Shown here one piece after another: positions 18,127 through 26,434 of a stretch of 64,000 nt of DNA. The translations under genes were made by a program, and so were the position numbers. Source of the DNA: an uncultured Kiritimatiellota bacterium (GTDB lineage: Bacteria > Verrucomicrobiota > Kiritimatiellia > RFP12 > UBA1067); NCBI GenBank assembly GCA_934635225.1, contig CAKTYZ010000003.1, positions 146,840 through 210,839 of the forward strand, in the 5' to 3' direction. The notes under the pieces are model-generated. The model worked only from the letters and a program-made list of their open reading frames with translations. It searched no databases and was not told the DNA's origin. Within the stretch, counting starts at the first letter, position 1; every line of letters starts with the position of its first letter.

Positions 18127-18588
18127 TCACTTCTCCTCGCCCAACGGATTCTTCCACTCCTGAAGTAGCTTCCCATAAAGGGGAGCCATTTTCGCCTGAG
18201 TTCCCTGCCATTTCCACAACGACAACGACATACTGCCTCCTCGGTGGTGATAATGGCCTCGCCCCAGCAAGAGGTTATTCTTCACAACACGGACATTGGC
18301 ATCGGAAAGGTAAGTGGTGAAGTCCCACGACTGCCGGGCATCATATGTCACGACATATTCGCCCTCTTTGGCAACATGACTCGCATTCGCAATCATGACG
18401 GGAATGCCGCGCACACCAAACTCATCCTCCATTACATTAAGGAAATCAGGCACGATTACCTTGGGATTTAGCACAACCGTAACGGATTTCATTTCAGGAT
18501 CGTACTTTAGCGGACGAACGTCATAACTCTGGCATCCAACTGCTGATAAACAAAGAAACGCCATTCCGACCAATCTTCTCACCTTCAT
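18127..18588 (-). CDS. Lipoprotein (Sbal_3080-like), duplicate copy A
   Basis: 153 aa from the ATG at 18588. MKVRRLVGMAFLCLSAVGCQ is a lipoprotein signal with lipobox LSAVGC, so the product is probably membrane-anchored at Cys19. The rest (SVTVVLNPKVIVPDFLNVME, WDFTTYLSDANVRVV) resembles small Sbal_3080-type lipoproteins of unknown function; this match is from memory and tentative. The frame is open upstream to 18849, but that part is group II intron sequence. The intron 3' end lies 3 nt before the ATG. The gene is identical base for base to 46883-47344. Confidence 0.75.
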   Translation of the reverse strand: MKVRRLVGMAFLCLSAVGCQSYDVRPLKYDPEMKSVTVVLNPKVIVPDFLNVMEDEFGVRGIPVMIANASHVAKEGEYVVTYDARQSWDFTTYLSDANVRVVKNNLLLGRGHYHHRGGSMSLSLWKWQGTQAKMAPLYGKLLQEWKNPLGEEK

Positions 18589-18591
18589 AAT

Positions 18592-18760
18592 GTAGAGCAG
18601 CGCCCCACGCCTCGGCGTTGCCGCCGGTGCGACTTCCCCCTCGTCAAACCGCACGTGCGGATTTCCCGCATACGGCTTTCCGTCAAGCGCTTTTCCCGTT
18701 GCCATGGATTCTTCCCTTTCCTTGATTGTCAAGCGCATATCATACGCATTTTTCCCTGCG
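18592..18760 (-). mobile_element. Group II intron 3' relic (domains V-VI), copy A
   Basis: On the minus strand 18678-18646 reads AAGCCGTATGCGGGAAATCC followed by GCACGTGCGGTTT. It folds as group II intron domain V, with the AGC triad, an 8-bp lower stem, a CG bulge and a GAAA-type loop. The domain VI region follows and ends in CTCTAC at 18592, the shared 3' boundary of all four relics. Upstream homology to the other copies fades near 18760. No reverse transcriptase remains. Confidence 0.8.
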
Positions 18761-18778
18761 GATCTCCTTCTTTGAAGA

Positions 18779-18847
18779 AGATGCGCCTTGCTGACTGTCT
18801 CCTGAAGGCTTAGCACGGCCCGATGCGGACGCCCAACAAGGCGCATC
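18779..18847. repeat. 11-bp inverted repeat around 47-nt loop
   Basis: GATGCGCCTTG at 18779-18789 and its reverse complement CAAGGCGCATC at 18837-18847 bracket a short spacer, in the gap between the intron relic and the GntR-LacI gene. The role is unknown; it may be a decayed intron 5' stem. Confidence 0.5.
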
Positions 18848-18937
18848 AAGACGCATCAAAGATACTCCTTGCATCCTGTTCCGCATCCTTGTCAAGTGCT
18901 AATTTTCAGAGGACGGATTTCATGTTATTATTTAAGC

Positions 18938-20086
18938 CTAACTGTCGCAGTTGAGGTCGCCCAAAGGCGGCTTCAACTGCGACAGGTAGGATAAAAGAAG
19001 GACGCCCCCGCTACTTCGTCGATCGGCGGACGACGAGCGGGGTGTCAGGAGGCATTCGCGTGGCGGCAGGAGCGGATGCTCGATGCGCTCGAGCAGGAGG
19101 TTGAACGCCATGCGCGCGATGTCCTCGCACGGCTGGTGCACCGTCGTCAACTCAGGCTCGACGAGCGCGGCGTGCTGCACGTCGTCAAAGCCGGCGACCT
19201 GCACATCATCCGGCACACGCCGCCCCAGTCTGCGCAACGCGACGAGAAGCCGCGCCGCGTACGTGTCGTTGCCGCAGATCACGGCGTCCGGAGCCATGCT
19301 TCCCGAAAACGCGCGGCGCACCGCCTCAGGCGACGTGACATCAAGCTGCAGCTCGACGTCCGCACCGCCCGGCAGGACACTGCGGACGCCGGCAACGCGG
19401 TTGCGGATACTGTTCGCGCAGTTGCGCCAAGTTGCAATGCGGATACGCTTCGCGCCCGTAGCGACGAGGTGCATCGCGAGCCGGCGACCGGCCTCGAAGT
19501 TATTGATGCCCACGACATCGTAGCGACTGCGGCGCGGCGACGCGACGAAATCCCAATCCAGCAACACGCACGGGATCCGCGCCTGGTCGAAGACGGACAC
19601 GATCTCCTGGTTGATGCGCTCCATGTCCGTCAGGAACTCCAGCGGCTTGTAGATGACGCCGCCGACCGGCATCTCGACGAACTTCCGCGCGAGGTCGCGC
19701 GCGAGGCGCTCCTGCTCGGCGAGGTCTTCGGACGACGCATCGCCGAAGATCAGCGTACGTCCAGCATTCTGCGCGAGACGAGAAAGCTCGCGGCTGATGG
19801 GCGGGAATATCTCGCCACAGAGCATGTCGGGCAGGAGAAGGCCGATCGGGGCGGCGAGCGCCTTCGCCCGGCGCGTCAGATACGTGCCGCTGCCCTTCTG
19901 CTGCATGAGCATCCCCTTGCCCCTCAACTCGCGCAGGACAAGGCTAATCGTTGGGCGCGACACGCCAAAACGTCTTGCGAGCGTACGCTCGCTCGGAAAG
20001 GGGCTCCCGTCCGCGTAACGCCCTTCCCTGATGCGTTCGCAGAGCGCCGCGAAGATCGTCTCGCGCTTCGAGGCGGCCTTGTTCAC
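18938..20086 (-). CDS. GntR-LacI hybrid transcriptional regulator
   Basis: 382 aa, GTG start at 20086. Residues 1-70 form a GntR winged helix (FPSERTLARRFGVSRPTISL followed by VLRELRGKGML). Residues from about 80 form a LacI/PBP-type sugar-binding domain (GLLLPDMLCGEIFPPISREL; VAGFDDVQHAALVEPELTT). This domain pair is common in PVC-group sugar operons. The start overlaps the sugar-porter stop (GTGA), so the regulator is in the same operon as the GH32-like gene and probably controls it. The last coding codons lie inside a long hairpin (18942-18987). Confidence 0.88.
   Translation of the reverse strand: MNKAASKRETIFAALCERIREGRYADGSPFPSERTLARRFGVSRPTISLVLRELRGKGMLMQQKGSGTYLTRRAKALAAPIGLLLPDMLCGEIFPPISRELSRLAQNAGRTLIFGDASSEDLAEQERLARDLARKFVEMPVGGVIYKPLEFLTDMERINQEIVSVFDQARIPCVLLDWDFVASPRRSRYDVVGINNFEAGRRLAMHLVATGAKRIRIATWRNCANSIRNRVAGVRSVLPGGADVELQLDVTSPEAVRRAFSGSMAPDAVICGNDTYAARLLVALRRLGRRVPDDVQVAGFDDVQHAALVEPELTTVHQPCEDIARMAFNLLLERIEHPLLPPRECLLTPRSSSADRRSSGGVLLLSYLSQLKPPLGDLNCDS
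18942..18987. repeat. Long perfect-stem hairpin overlapping regulator 3' end
   Basis: CTGTCGCAGTTGA is matched by TCAACTGCGACAG, with an inner TCGCC/GGCG(A) stem around CAAA. The stem is about 18 bp. It codes for the last residues of the regulator (LSQLKPPLGDLNCDS). No T run follows, so an intrinsic terminator is doubtful; an mRNA-stabilising 3' hairpin or a REP-like insertion is possible. Confidence 0.6.
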
Positions 20087-21329
20087 GTCAGTGCCCTGCC
20101 TTTCGTTTCCGGCACGAAGAAAAGCGCCCAGACGAAGTGGAAGACCATCATCACGCCGAAGAAGGCGAAGATCGCCGCGGGCGAGACCGCCGCGACCGCC
20201 ACCGGGAAGCCGAGCGCCACGAGCGCCGCGAAGAGCCAGTGCGTGAAGCTCCCGAGGGCCTGCCCCTGCGCGCGGAACCGCTGCGGAAAGACCTCCGCAA
20301 TCAGGACCCAGATGACCGTGCCCTGCCCCACCGCGTGCGACGCGAGGAAGAGAAACACCATCGCGGCGGACGGAACGCCCCAGCCGAGGCGGAAGAAGAG
20401 GCTCGCCGCAAAGAGCGAGACGACATACCCCGCGCCGCCGAGGAGGAGAAGCCGCCGGCGGCCGAGGCGGTCGATGAGTCCCACGCCCGCGAACGTCGCG
20501 GCGAAGTTGAGGAGGCCGAGGCCGAACGTCGCGAGGAACTGCGCGTCGCGCGCAAAGCCGGCGAGGCTGAAGATGCGCGGCGCGAAGTAGTTCACCGCGT
20601 TGCAGCCCGAAAGCTGGTTGAAGAACGCGACGAAGAAAGCCAGCAGGATCGGCCGCGCGTTCGCCCGGCTCCAGAACGCGGCCCCGTCGGGGGCGTCCGC
20701 CGTGTCGCGCGCAGCCCGCTCCTCCCGCATCGCTTTAGCCAGCGCGGCGACTCCACGAGGAACAGGCAGAGCAGCGTGAAGGCCAGCGCGGGAAAGGCCT
20801 CGACCCCCAGCATCCAGCGCCAGGCGTTCGGCCCGACGTCCTTCAGGAGGAGGTTCGACGCCAGGGAGGCGACCACGCCGAGGACGATGTTGAACTGGAA
20901 GAGCGCCGTCATCCGGCCGCGCGACGCATCGGGGGCGATCTCGGCGATGTAGACCGGCGCCGCGATCGTCGAGACGCCCACGCCGAGGCCGCCGACGAAG
21001 CGCGCGGCGATCATCGTCCACGGCCCTGCGGCAAGGGCGCTCCACACCGCCGAGACGAGGAAGAGGCCGCCGACGGCGACGAGCGTGCGCTTCCGCCCCC
21101 AGCGGTCGCTCACCCACCCGCCGCCGAGCGAGCCGAGGACTGTCCCCCACAGCGCGGAGCTGACGACCCAGCCATGGACTGTCCCCGAAAGACGCCACAG
21201 GGCCTGGATGTCCTGCTCCGCGCCGTTGATGACGATCGTGTCGAAGCCGAAGAGGAAGCCGCCCAGCGCCGCCGTGACGGCCAGGAACCACGTCCGCGCT
21301 GGGGAGAGCCCGCCTGCCGCGCCGTTCAC
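20083..21329 (-). pseudogene. Sugar porter (MFS) with frameshift
   Basis: Two frames together give one sugar porter. The first frame (GTG at 21329 to about 20745) has GGFLFGFDTIVINGA, SDRWGRKRTLVAVGG, and ends helix 6 with VESPRWLK. The second frame (about 20750 to 20083) gives the C-terminal half: FNQLSGCNAVNYFAPRIFSL, DRLGRRRLLLLGG and VPETKGRALT at the end. The switch lies near 20745. The loop between helices 6 and 7 is also shorter than usual, suggesting a small out-of-frame deletion; a sequencing error is the alternative. The GTG overlaps the TGA that closes the extended GH32-like frame, and the 3' end overlaps the regulator start. It would import the sugar released by the hydrolase. Confidence 0.8.
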
Positions 21330-21571
21330 CGCGCCTCCCCCGGGCCGAACCCGACGACAATCTCGTCATCATCGACTTCGAGCGCCAACGTCGCGCCGTA
21401 GGCGACGTCGTCCATCTTCGGGAAGAGGAGCTCCAGCATGTCGTCGGGCTGGAAGTGCCTCGGCTTCGTCTCGGGGTGCGGATAGTAGACGAGGCCCGCG
21501 ACCCGTCCGCCGTCGGGCAGGACGCGCCAGACGCGGAAGAACGAGAACGTCTCCGCCGAGTCGGTCGGATG
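21326..21571 (-). other. In-frame continuation of GH32-like gene beyond TGA
   Basis: Directly after the TGA at 21572-21574 the same frame stays open for 81 codons, starting HPTDSAETFSFFRVWRVLPD and containing LVYYPHPETKPRHF and LFPKMDDVAYGATLALE, with GC-rich third positions like real genes here. It ends at TGA 21326-21328, which overlaps the GTG of the sugar porter by the GTGA arrangement. This suggests the hydrolase was originally 81 residues longer and that 21572-21574 is a nonsense mutation or an error. Confidence 0.65.
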
Positions 21572-23047
21572 TCACTTGACGAGCGGGAACGTCCACGGCG
21601 CGATTTCCGGCACCCACTTGAACCCGAGGCGGCCGTCGGGGTAGGCGACGACCTCCCGGAAGACGAGCCACCCGTCCCAGCCGAAGAGGTGACTGAGCCA
21701 CCCGACGTAGAGCCGTCGGTCGCCCTTCCACGCCGTCACCATCGGGACGCTCAGCCCCTCGTAGAGCCTGTCCGGCTCCTTCGTCCAGTTCACGAACGAC
21801 CCCGGCGTCCCGTCGGGGCTGCAGGCCATGTTCGCGAAGCCCTGCAGGAGGTAGCGGCGCCCGTGCCAGTCGAACAGCGAGGGGCAGTCCCCCCGGAACG
21901 GCAGGTTCGCGTCGAAGAGTTCCCTCGTCTTCAGGTCCTTCGAGCGGAAGATGCCGACGGCCTTGCCGAAGCCCCCGACGAGCTCGTACCCGCCCTCCGG
22001 GCGGTTGTAGACGCTGGGGTTCTGAGCGCCGGAGATCATCACGTCCGAGTTGGCGAAGCGGACGCCGTCCGCGCTGACGGCGTAGGTGCCGCCGGTCGGA
22101 TGCCCGCCGGCGACCTCCGGGAAGCGCGACGTGTGCCAGTCGAAGGAGATCGCGAGCGCGCCGTCCTTCAGGAAGGGCGTGCCCGTGCCGACGGTCTGCC
22201 ACGTCTCGCGGATGGGCACGGCGTGCGGCAGCTCCGTCCAGTGGACGAGGTCCTCGCTGACGAGGTGGGCGAACTGGTGGCGCCCCGTCCCGCAGCCCGA
22301 CCCGTGGTGGCGGCGGTCAATGAGGTAGAAGACGTGGAGCCTCCCGTCCAGGAAGGCGGGCGCCACGTCGCCGACCCACTCGTTGTGGCCGTCGGGCGTC
22401 CAGTACTGGATCGGGCGCGTGACCGAGCGCGGCGCGCGGCGGTCGGAGGCCGCGCCCTTCCGCGCGGGCGAGGCGAAGGCGGCCGACCGGACGCGCGGGG
22501 AGAGGACGCGCTCCTGCGCGCCGTCCGGCCAGGCGACGGGACAGGCGGGGATCGGGAAGTCCTCGTCCACGTGCCGCCCGTCAACGGCGATCGCCCACCT
22601 GACGGGCGAGAGGTCGAGCGTGACGTCGTGGACGCCCTCCGCGCGCTCCAGGGCACCCAGCGGAATGCCCACGCGCCCCGCCTTCGCGCAGACGGTCGCC
22701 TCGAGGACGGGGCAGGCGCCGCCCGCCAGCGGGAAGTTGAGGTAGTTCCCCGCCGCGCGGTCGTATCCGGCCAGCGCCGGGTCCGCCCCCGCCATGCGGA
22801 GAACGAGCCGCACCGGGCCCGCCTCGTAGAGTGCCTCGTCTCCCGCGACCGCGCCGAGGTCGACCTTCAGGTCGATGGTGAACCCCTTCGCGAGGACGGT
22901 CTCGCGCGGCGCCGCGATCGGACGGCCCGCCGCGCGCTCCGGGGACGTCCCCTCGACGGCGCCTCCGAATAGGGGGATTCCCGCCGCCACGCCGAGCGCG
23001 GCGACCAGGACCTTCATTCGCTTCATTTGCTTCATCGTTGCGTTCAT
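21572..23047 (-). CDS. GH32-like five-bladed propeller glycoside hydrolase, possibly truncated
   Basis: About 491 aa from the ATG at 23047. The upstream open part (to 23221) is a transposase fragment. KRMKVLVAALGVAAGIPLFG is a signal peptide, so the enzyme is exported. An N-terminal domain of about 200 residues precedes the propeller. Propeller motifs are HNEWVGDVAPAFLDGRLHVF, HLVSEDLVHWTELPHAVPI and FRGDCPSLFDWHGRRYLL, which resemble the NDPNG, sucrose-box and RDP/EC regions of clan GH-J, though the residues differ from classical GH32. It probably cleaves a fructan or sucrose-like glycan. The C-terminus is cut by an in-frame TGA. It is the first gene of the porter/regulator operon. Confidence 0.68.
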   Translation of the reverse strand: MNATMKQMKRMKVLVAALGVAAGIPLFGGAVEGTSPERAAGRPIAAPRETVLAKGFTIDLKVDLGAVAGDEALYEAGPVRLVLRMAGADPALAGYDRAAGNYLNFPLAGGACPVLEATVCAKAGRVGIPLGALERAEGVHDVTLDLSPVRWAIAVDGRHVDEDFPIPACPVAWPDGAQERVLSPRVRSAAFASPARKGAASDRRAPRSVTRPIQYWTPDGHNEWVGDVAPAFLDGRLHVFYLIDRRHHGSGCGTGRHQFAHLVSEDLVHWTELPHAVPIRETWQTVGTGTPFLKDGALAISFDWHTSRFPEVAGGHPTGGTYAVSADGVRFANSDVMISGAQNPSVYNRPEGGYELVGGFGKAVGIFRSKDLKTRELFDANLPFRGDCPSLFDWHGRRYLLQGFANMACSPDGTPGSFVNWTKEPDRLYEGLSVPMVTAWKGDRRLYVGWLSHLFGWDGWLVFREVVAYPDGRLGFKWVPEIAPWTFPLVK

Positions 23048-23077
23048 CCTTGCTGTTGTCTGGAAAGGTGGGATGCC

Positions 23078-23212
23078 GGAAAACTTCGCCACGCGCCACA
23101 ACCGCTCGACGAAGCGCGTACGCTCCTCGTCAGTCAGGCAGAACGCGCGGTTCGCGATCCGACTGATCGGGTGATAACAACGATCAGGCTTGAAATTGCG
23201 CAAAGCTCTCAT
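23078..23212 (-). pseudogene. RAYT (REP-associated tyrosine transposase) 5' fragment
   Basis: MRALRNFKPDRCYHPISRIA and NRAFCLTDEERTRFVERLWR match the first 45 residues of the intact RAYT at 34370-35449 with few changes; then similarity stops and GH32-like sequence follows. A decayed -10 (TATCAT) lies 7 nt upstream of the ATG at 23212, as in the intact element. Confidence 0.85.
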
Positions 23213-23255
23213 GCCGCGCATGATAGCCTATTCCGCAACTACTCCACCACTCCTA

Positions 23256-23294
23256 CACTCCCACTCCCACACCACCATTGGGCTCAGACCCTCA
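23256..23294. repeat. Decayed REP-like end of RAYT element
   Basis: On the minus strand GAGGGTCTGAGCCCAATGGT followed by GGTGTGGGAGTGG is an imperfect copy of the REP-like inverted repeat bordering the intact RAYT element (34332-34374 and 35473-35516). Confidence 0.65.
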
Positions 23295-23352
23295 CCCACT
23301 CATAAAACGGAATAACAATCCTGTTTTATTATGTCTTTTAAGGAATGCAATC

Positions 23353-24069
23353 CTAAATTTGGCGGTTGAATTTTAGAACTGGCAACGGGAAACCCATGCG
23401 ATAAAACCCAACAAACTCCCCTATCGGCGCAACTCCCAACCTTACCTGATCAATCAGCGAATGCGACCCGTCGAATTTGACATCACCGCCCCGCACCTCT
23501 GGATAAATGATGACACAAGGCACGACAGCCGAATCCTGCTCTTCAGCATCTTGGATTCCAAGCCTCTTTAAGACCTTGCGATCCCGCGCATACCCCGCAA
23601 GCTATCGAATGTCCTCCACATCAAATGTTCCTGCGCCGTATCTGGGTTTATACTTGGTATCCAGTATCAACGGACGCTCCCCGTCCACATACAGGAAATC
23701 TGGCTTGCCCTTTGTCACATTCGCCTGATAGAGGATCTTCGGTCCATACGCCTTTCGCAACGCGCCAAGGACATAGTGCTCATAGAGCAAGGACATGTCG
23801 ATCCAAAACGCCGGGATCGCATGCTCTTCCGCAGATGCTCGGTCAATGCTGTTGTCATAGCGCCGAAGAATCATCTTCGCCAGATTTACGGCCTCCTCAT
23901 ATTCCCGGTAGAGCTTATTCCGCTTGCAACGACGTACTTCCCAAAGCTCAACCCGATCATCTACCTCTGCAAACGCGGCAAGACAGCCGTTGAGCCGTCC
24001 CTGAAGCATGACCGCGCTTCTCTGTCCCTGATCCAGCATTCTACCGACAATCTGCTCAGCAAACAGCAT
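23353..24069 (-). pseudogene. McrC-like PD-(D/E)xK nuclease, interrupted by TAG
   Basis: The first part (24069 to the TAG at 23602-23604) gives 155 aa. It includes AFWIDMSLLYEHYVLGALRK, the DM..LYE..V helix of McrC, and KPDFLYVDGERPLILDTKYK, the PD...DxK nuclease site. After the TAG the frame stays open for 82 codons (LAGYARDRKVLKRLGIQDAE onward), matching the expected McrC continuation where DIRQLAGYA would be usual; a CAG to TAG change explains it. The N-terminal roughly 100 residues of McrC and the McrB GTPase are both absent. The start overlaps the stop of the metallo-beta-lactamase gene. Either a broken gene or a base error. Confidence 0.72.
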
Positions 24070-25307
24070 TATACAGTGTATTCCACCTTAAAACGACTTT
24101 CATCTGTCTCCGTAACATCGACCCACAAACCGCCTTTTAGGGCAACCGCTCGCTTTACCACATAGGCAGGGTGCCCGAAACTATTCCGCTCTCCGTACGT
24201 CGCTACGCACACCTGCCCGTCAATCGGCAAATTCCCAGACCCAAATGAATCGAACGAACCATGATGAGGCAATTGAACCATGCCAATGTTTTTGACATAT
24301 CTCCCAAACACTCTCGTCAAATCAGCATCGTCCAACGACACATCCCCCGTATAAAGGCAACCTGGGCTCCCGTGAAAAACCGAAGACTGCTCATGCCGTA
24401 GAACCCGATCAAGCCAATACTCTGCAAATTGATCGCAGGGACAGTAGCGCCCCCAGATATCACACCCCACAACTTCACCGATGCTTGATAAGCATGTATC
24501 ATCAAGAGGCCCCGAATAAAGAGCCATCGAGTTCCGATTAATTCCGTCTGACAATGCCTTGTAGCAACGACGCAGGTCCTTTAAATTCTTAATCACAAAA
24601 TCAGGATCTTTAAGATTTGCAATCTGAAATCCGGCCCCAAAAGCATTCTTCAACTCACCTTTCAGATTATAATACCGCAGTGGCTTATGATTGTATGGTA
24701 TCAAAAGCCACCTCAGCATTCGCCCATTGTCAGGAAGATTGTTCCCGATTGAAATCTTAGTCAACGAAGAAATTTCTTCCGGCAAATCATCAACTCCGAC
24801 ACCCTCGTCGTCCACTTCATTTTCCATTATCGTACGCTCTCCATCTGCAGGACGGACAAATGTTACTTTCGTATCTTTGCCGAAATACTCTTCGGGGCTA
24901 TTGATAATACTATTAAGGGCATCGCTTATTTTTCCCCATCTTGACCTACTTAGGTGATATCCAGTCAACATATACCGTTCTTCTGCAGACAGTAGAGGCA
25001 AGATGACCCTGCGAATTTGGCGGTCCTTAAATGGCTTGAGACATGGAATCAGATTAACATGATCGTCATCAAGATGCGAAACGAACAATATATCAACGCC
25101 ATGTCCATCAGGGAAGGCCTGTACCACTCGCTCTTCAATGTCTTTTCTTTTCAGAGGAGTTCCATCACTGTTTCGTTGCAATCCACAGTATTTCAGTGAA
25201 CCACAATCATAGACCGCACGGAAAATACAGCCCTTTTCGGAGTTATAGAATTCCTCTGAATAAAAAGCACCTTGTCCAATAGGATGAAATGTTCGAGTCA
25301 TATTCAT
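24069..25307 (-). CDS. ComEC-like metallo-beta-lactamase-fold hydrolase
   Basis: 412 aa, no signal peptide or membrane helix. VDILFVSHLDDDHVNLIP is the HxxxDH metal-binding motif; CLYTGDVSLDD gives the bridging aspartate; VQLPHHGSFDSFGSGN carries the final histidines in the HHGS form seen in ComEC-type domains. It is probably cytoplasmic and may cleave nucleic acid or a nucleotide. It lies between the DUF4062 gene (52 bp upstream) and the McrC-like gene, as part of the defence operon. The substrate is unknown. Confidence 0.75.
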   Translation of the reverse strand: MNMTRTFHPIGQGAFYSEEFYNSEKGCIFRAVYDCGSLKYCGLQRNSDGTPLKRKDIEERVVQAFPDGHGVDILFVSHLDDDHVNLIPCLKPFKDRQIRRVILPLLSAEERYMLTGYHLSRSRWGKISDALNSIINSPEEYFGKDTKVTFVRPADGERTIMENEVDDEGVGVDDLPEEISSLTKISIGNNLPDNGRMLRWLLIPYNHKPLRYYNLKGELKNAFGAGFQIANLKDPDFVIKNLKDLRRCYKALSDGINRNSMALYSGPLDDTCLSSIGEVVGCDIWGRYCPCDQFAEYWLDRVLRHEQSSVFHGSPGCLYTGDVSLDDADLTRVFGRYVKNIGMVQLPHHGSFDSFGSGNLPIDGQVCVATYGERNSFGHPAYVVKRAVALKGGLWVDVTETDESRFKVEYTV

Positions 25308-25359
25308 TGCGCAATCCTTTACGATCAGTATTGACGGTACTAAGAATCACCCCTCATCA

Positions 25360-26430
25360 TCACAATTTCTTGTTATGTTTTGCACTTCTAACTGCCAGTA
25401 ACTCTACCATTCGTTGCCGCCCGCGATCCGTAAGATGCCATTTCACCAATCTTGACCCGTTCTTTCCGGACTCCTCCCTCTGAACGATCAATAGTCTTAA
25501 CGCCTCAAATTGAACTTTGATCTTTTCGAAGCAAATGGTTTCTATCATGTAGTCACTTATAAAGTCTCCATCTTCTTTTATTTTGTCCGGTTCACATTGC
25601 ATAATATATTCCACCAATCCCTTGCGAACGCCCTCTGTAGATGCGCCGACGGAAACTTTAGGTGCGATCACTGAAAAAATGTTGTTCCAACTCAAGACAA
25701 TACTCTTGTGTACGCGCGAACGCATACGTGTCTCACGCCAACCAGACTTCTTGTTCTTTTCATAGTAACAAATCGAATATGAATACTTAACATCAAACAA
25801 CTCTTCTCCATCTGCGAGCGTTATACCACTAGCAAGGATATCTTCACCTTCGTATTGCTTAATACGCTTCGTCAAATCTTCAATTTTTCGGGTCAACTCA
25901 AGAACCTGCTCAGCATTCGTATATCCTGGCGCATCCGCCCGTACCCATCCGACCCTCGGGACCCGCTTTGTCAGTTGTGTAATCCCTCGACTAACAACAG
26001 CCCCTAACTCGTCTGCATTGTGCCATTCTTTGCAAAGATTTTTTGCCTTTAATTGAGTCACAAACTCATCAAGCTTCTTCTTTAATTTCGGATCATCATC
26101 AACCTTCTTGATCGGCAACGATTCAACATCCGCCCGAACAAATGCTAAAACAGGCACACCGCTATCAAGGGCGCATTGATATTCTTTCTGCGTAAAGCTA
26201 ATTCCATCTGCTGTCATCGAACCGTACCGACCTGCCACGATAAGCACATAGTAATCACACTGCTTAATCAGGCTTGAAATATACGACCACGAATCTTCGC
26301 TTGCCGCTGGGAAATACTCCATGCCGCAAGGAATGCAGTCAAGTTCAAGGAGTGCTTTGATAACCTCCATCCGTTCTTCGGCCAGATCCTTAAAGGTGGA
26401 ACTCACAAATACTTGGTAACGTTTATTCAT
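25360..26430 (-). CDS. DUF4062 TIR-like protein with C-terminal winged-helix-like region
   Basis: 356 aa. MNKRYQVFVSSTFKDLAEER is the diagnostic start of DUF4062, a TIR/SLOG-like Rossmann domain. CDYYVLIVAGRYGSM and SFTQKEYQCALDSGVPVLAF follow, with a glutamate placed as in TIR enzymes. Residues about 185-215 are probably coiled coil. The C-terminal region (IKVQFEALRLLIVQ, WHLTDRGRQRMVEL) resembles a winged helix. Such proteins occur as sensors or effectors in defence loci. The start is 4 bp after the stop of the DGQHR-fusion gene. NAD or nucleotide cleavage is a guess from the fold. Confidence 0.75.
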   Translation of the reverse strand: MNKRYQVFVSSTFKDLAEERMEVIKALLELDCIPCGMEYFPAASEDSWSYISSLIKQCDYYVLIVAGRYGSMTADGISFTQKEYQCALDSGVPVLAFVRADVESLPIKKVDDDPKLKKKLDEFVTQLKAKNLCKEWHNADELGAVVSRGITQLTKRVPRVGWVRADAPGYTNAEQVLELTRKIEDLTKRIKQYEGEDILASGITLADGEELFDVKYSYSICYYEKNKKSGWRETRMRSRVHKSIVLSWNNIFSVIAPKVSVGASTEGVRKGLVEYIMQCEPDKIKEDGDFISDYMIETICFEKIKVQFEALRLLIVQREESGKNGSRLVKWHLTDRGRQRMVELLAVRSAKHNKKL

Positions 26431-26434
26431 TCGC

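Noticed and set aside
18589..18849. N-terminal extension of the lipoprotein (GKPYAGNPHVRFDEGE)
   Set aside because: It is intron domain V read as protein; the same peptide occurs upstream of copy B, and the lipobox demands the start at 18588.
21369..22202. 277-codon minus-strand frame overlapping the GH32-like gene
   Set aside because: Arg/Ala-rich out-of-frame shadow; the GH32-like frame has clear motifs.
23602..23604. Recoding of TAG (and of TGA at 21572) as a sense codon in this organism
   Set aside because: TGA closes most genes here and TAG closes the GntR-LacI gene and the extended McrC-like frame; both in-frame stops are better explained by mutation or error.
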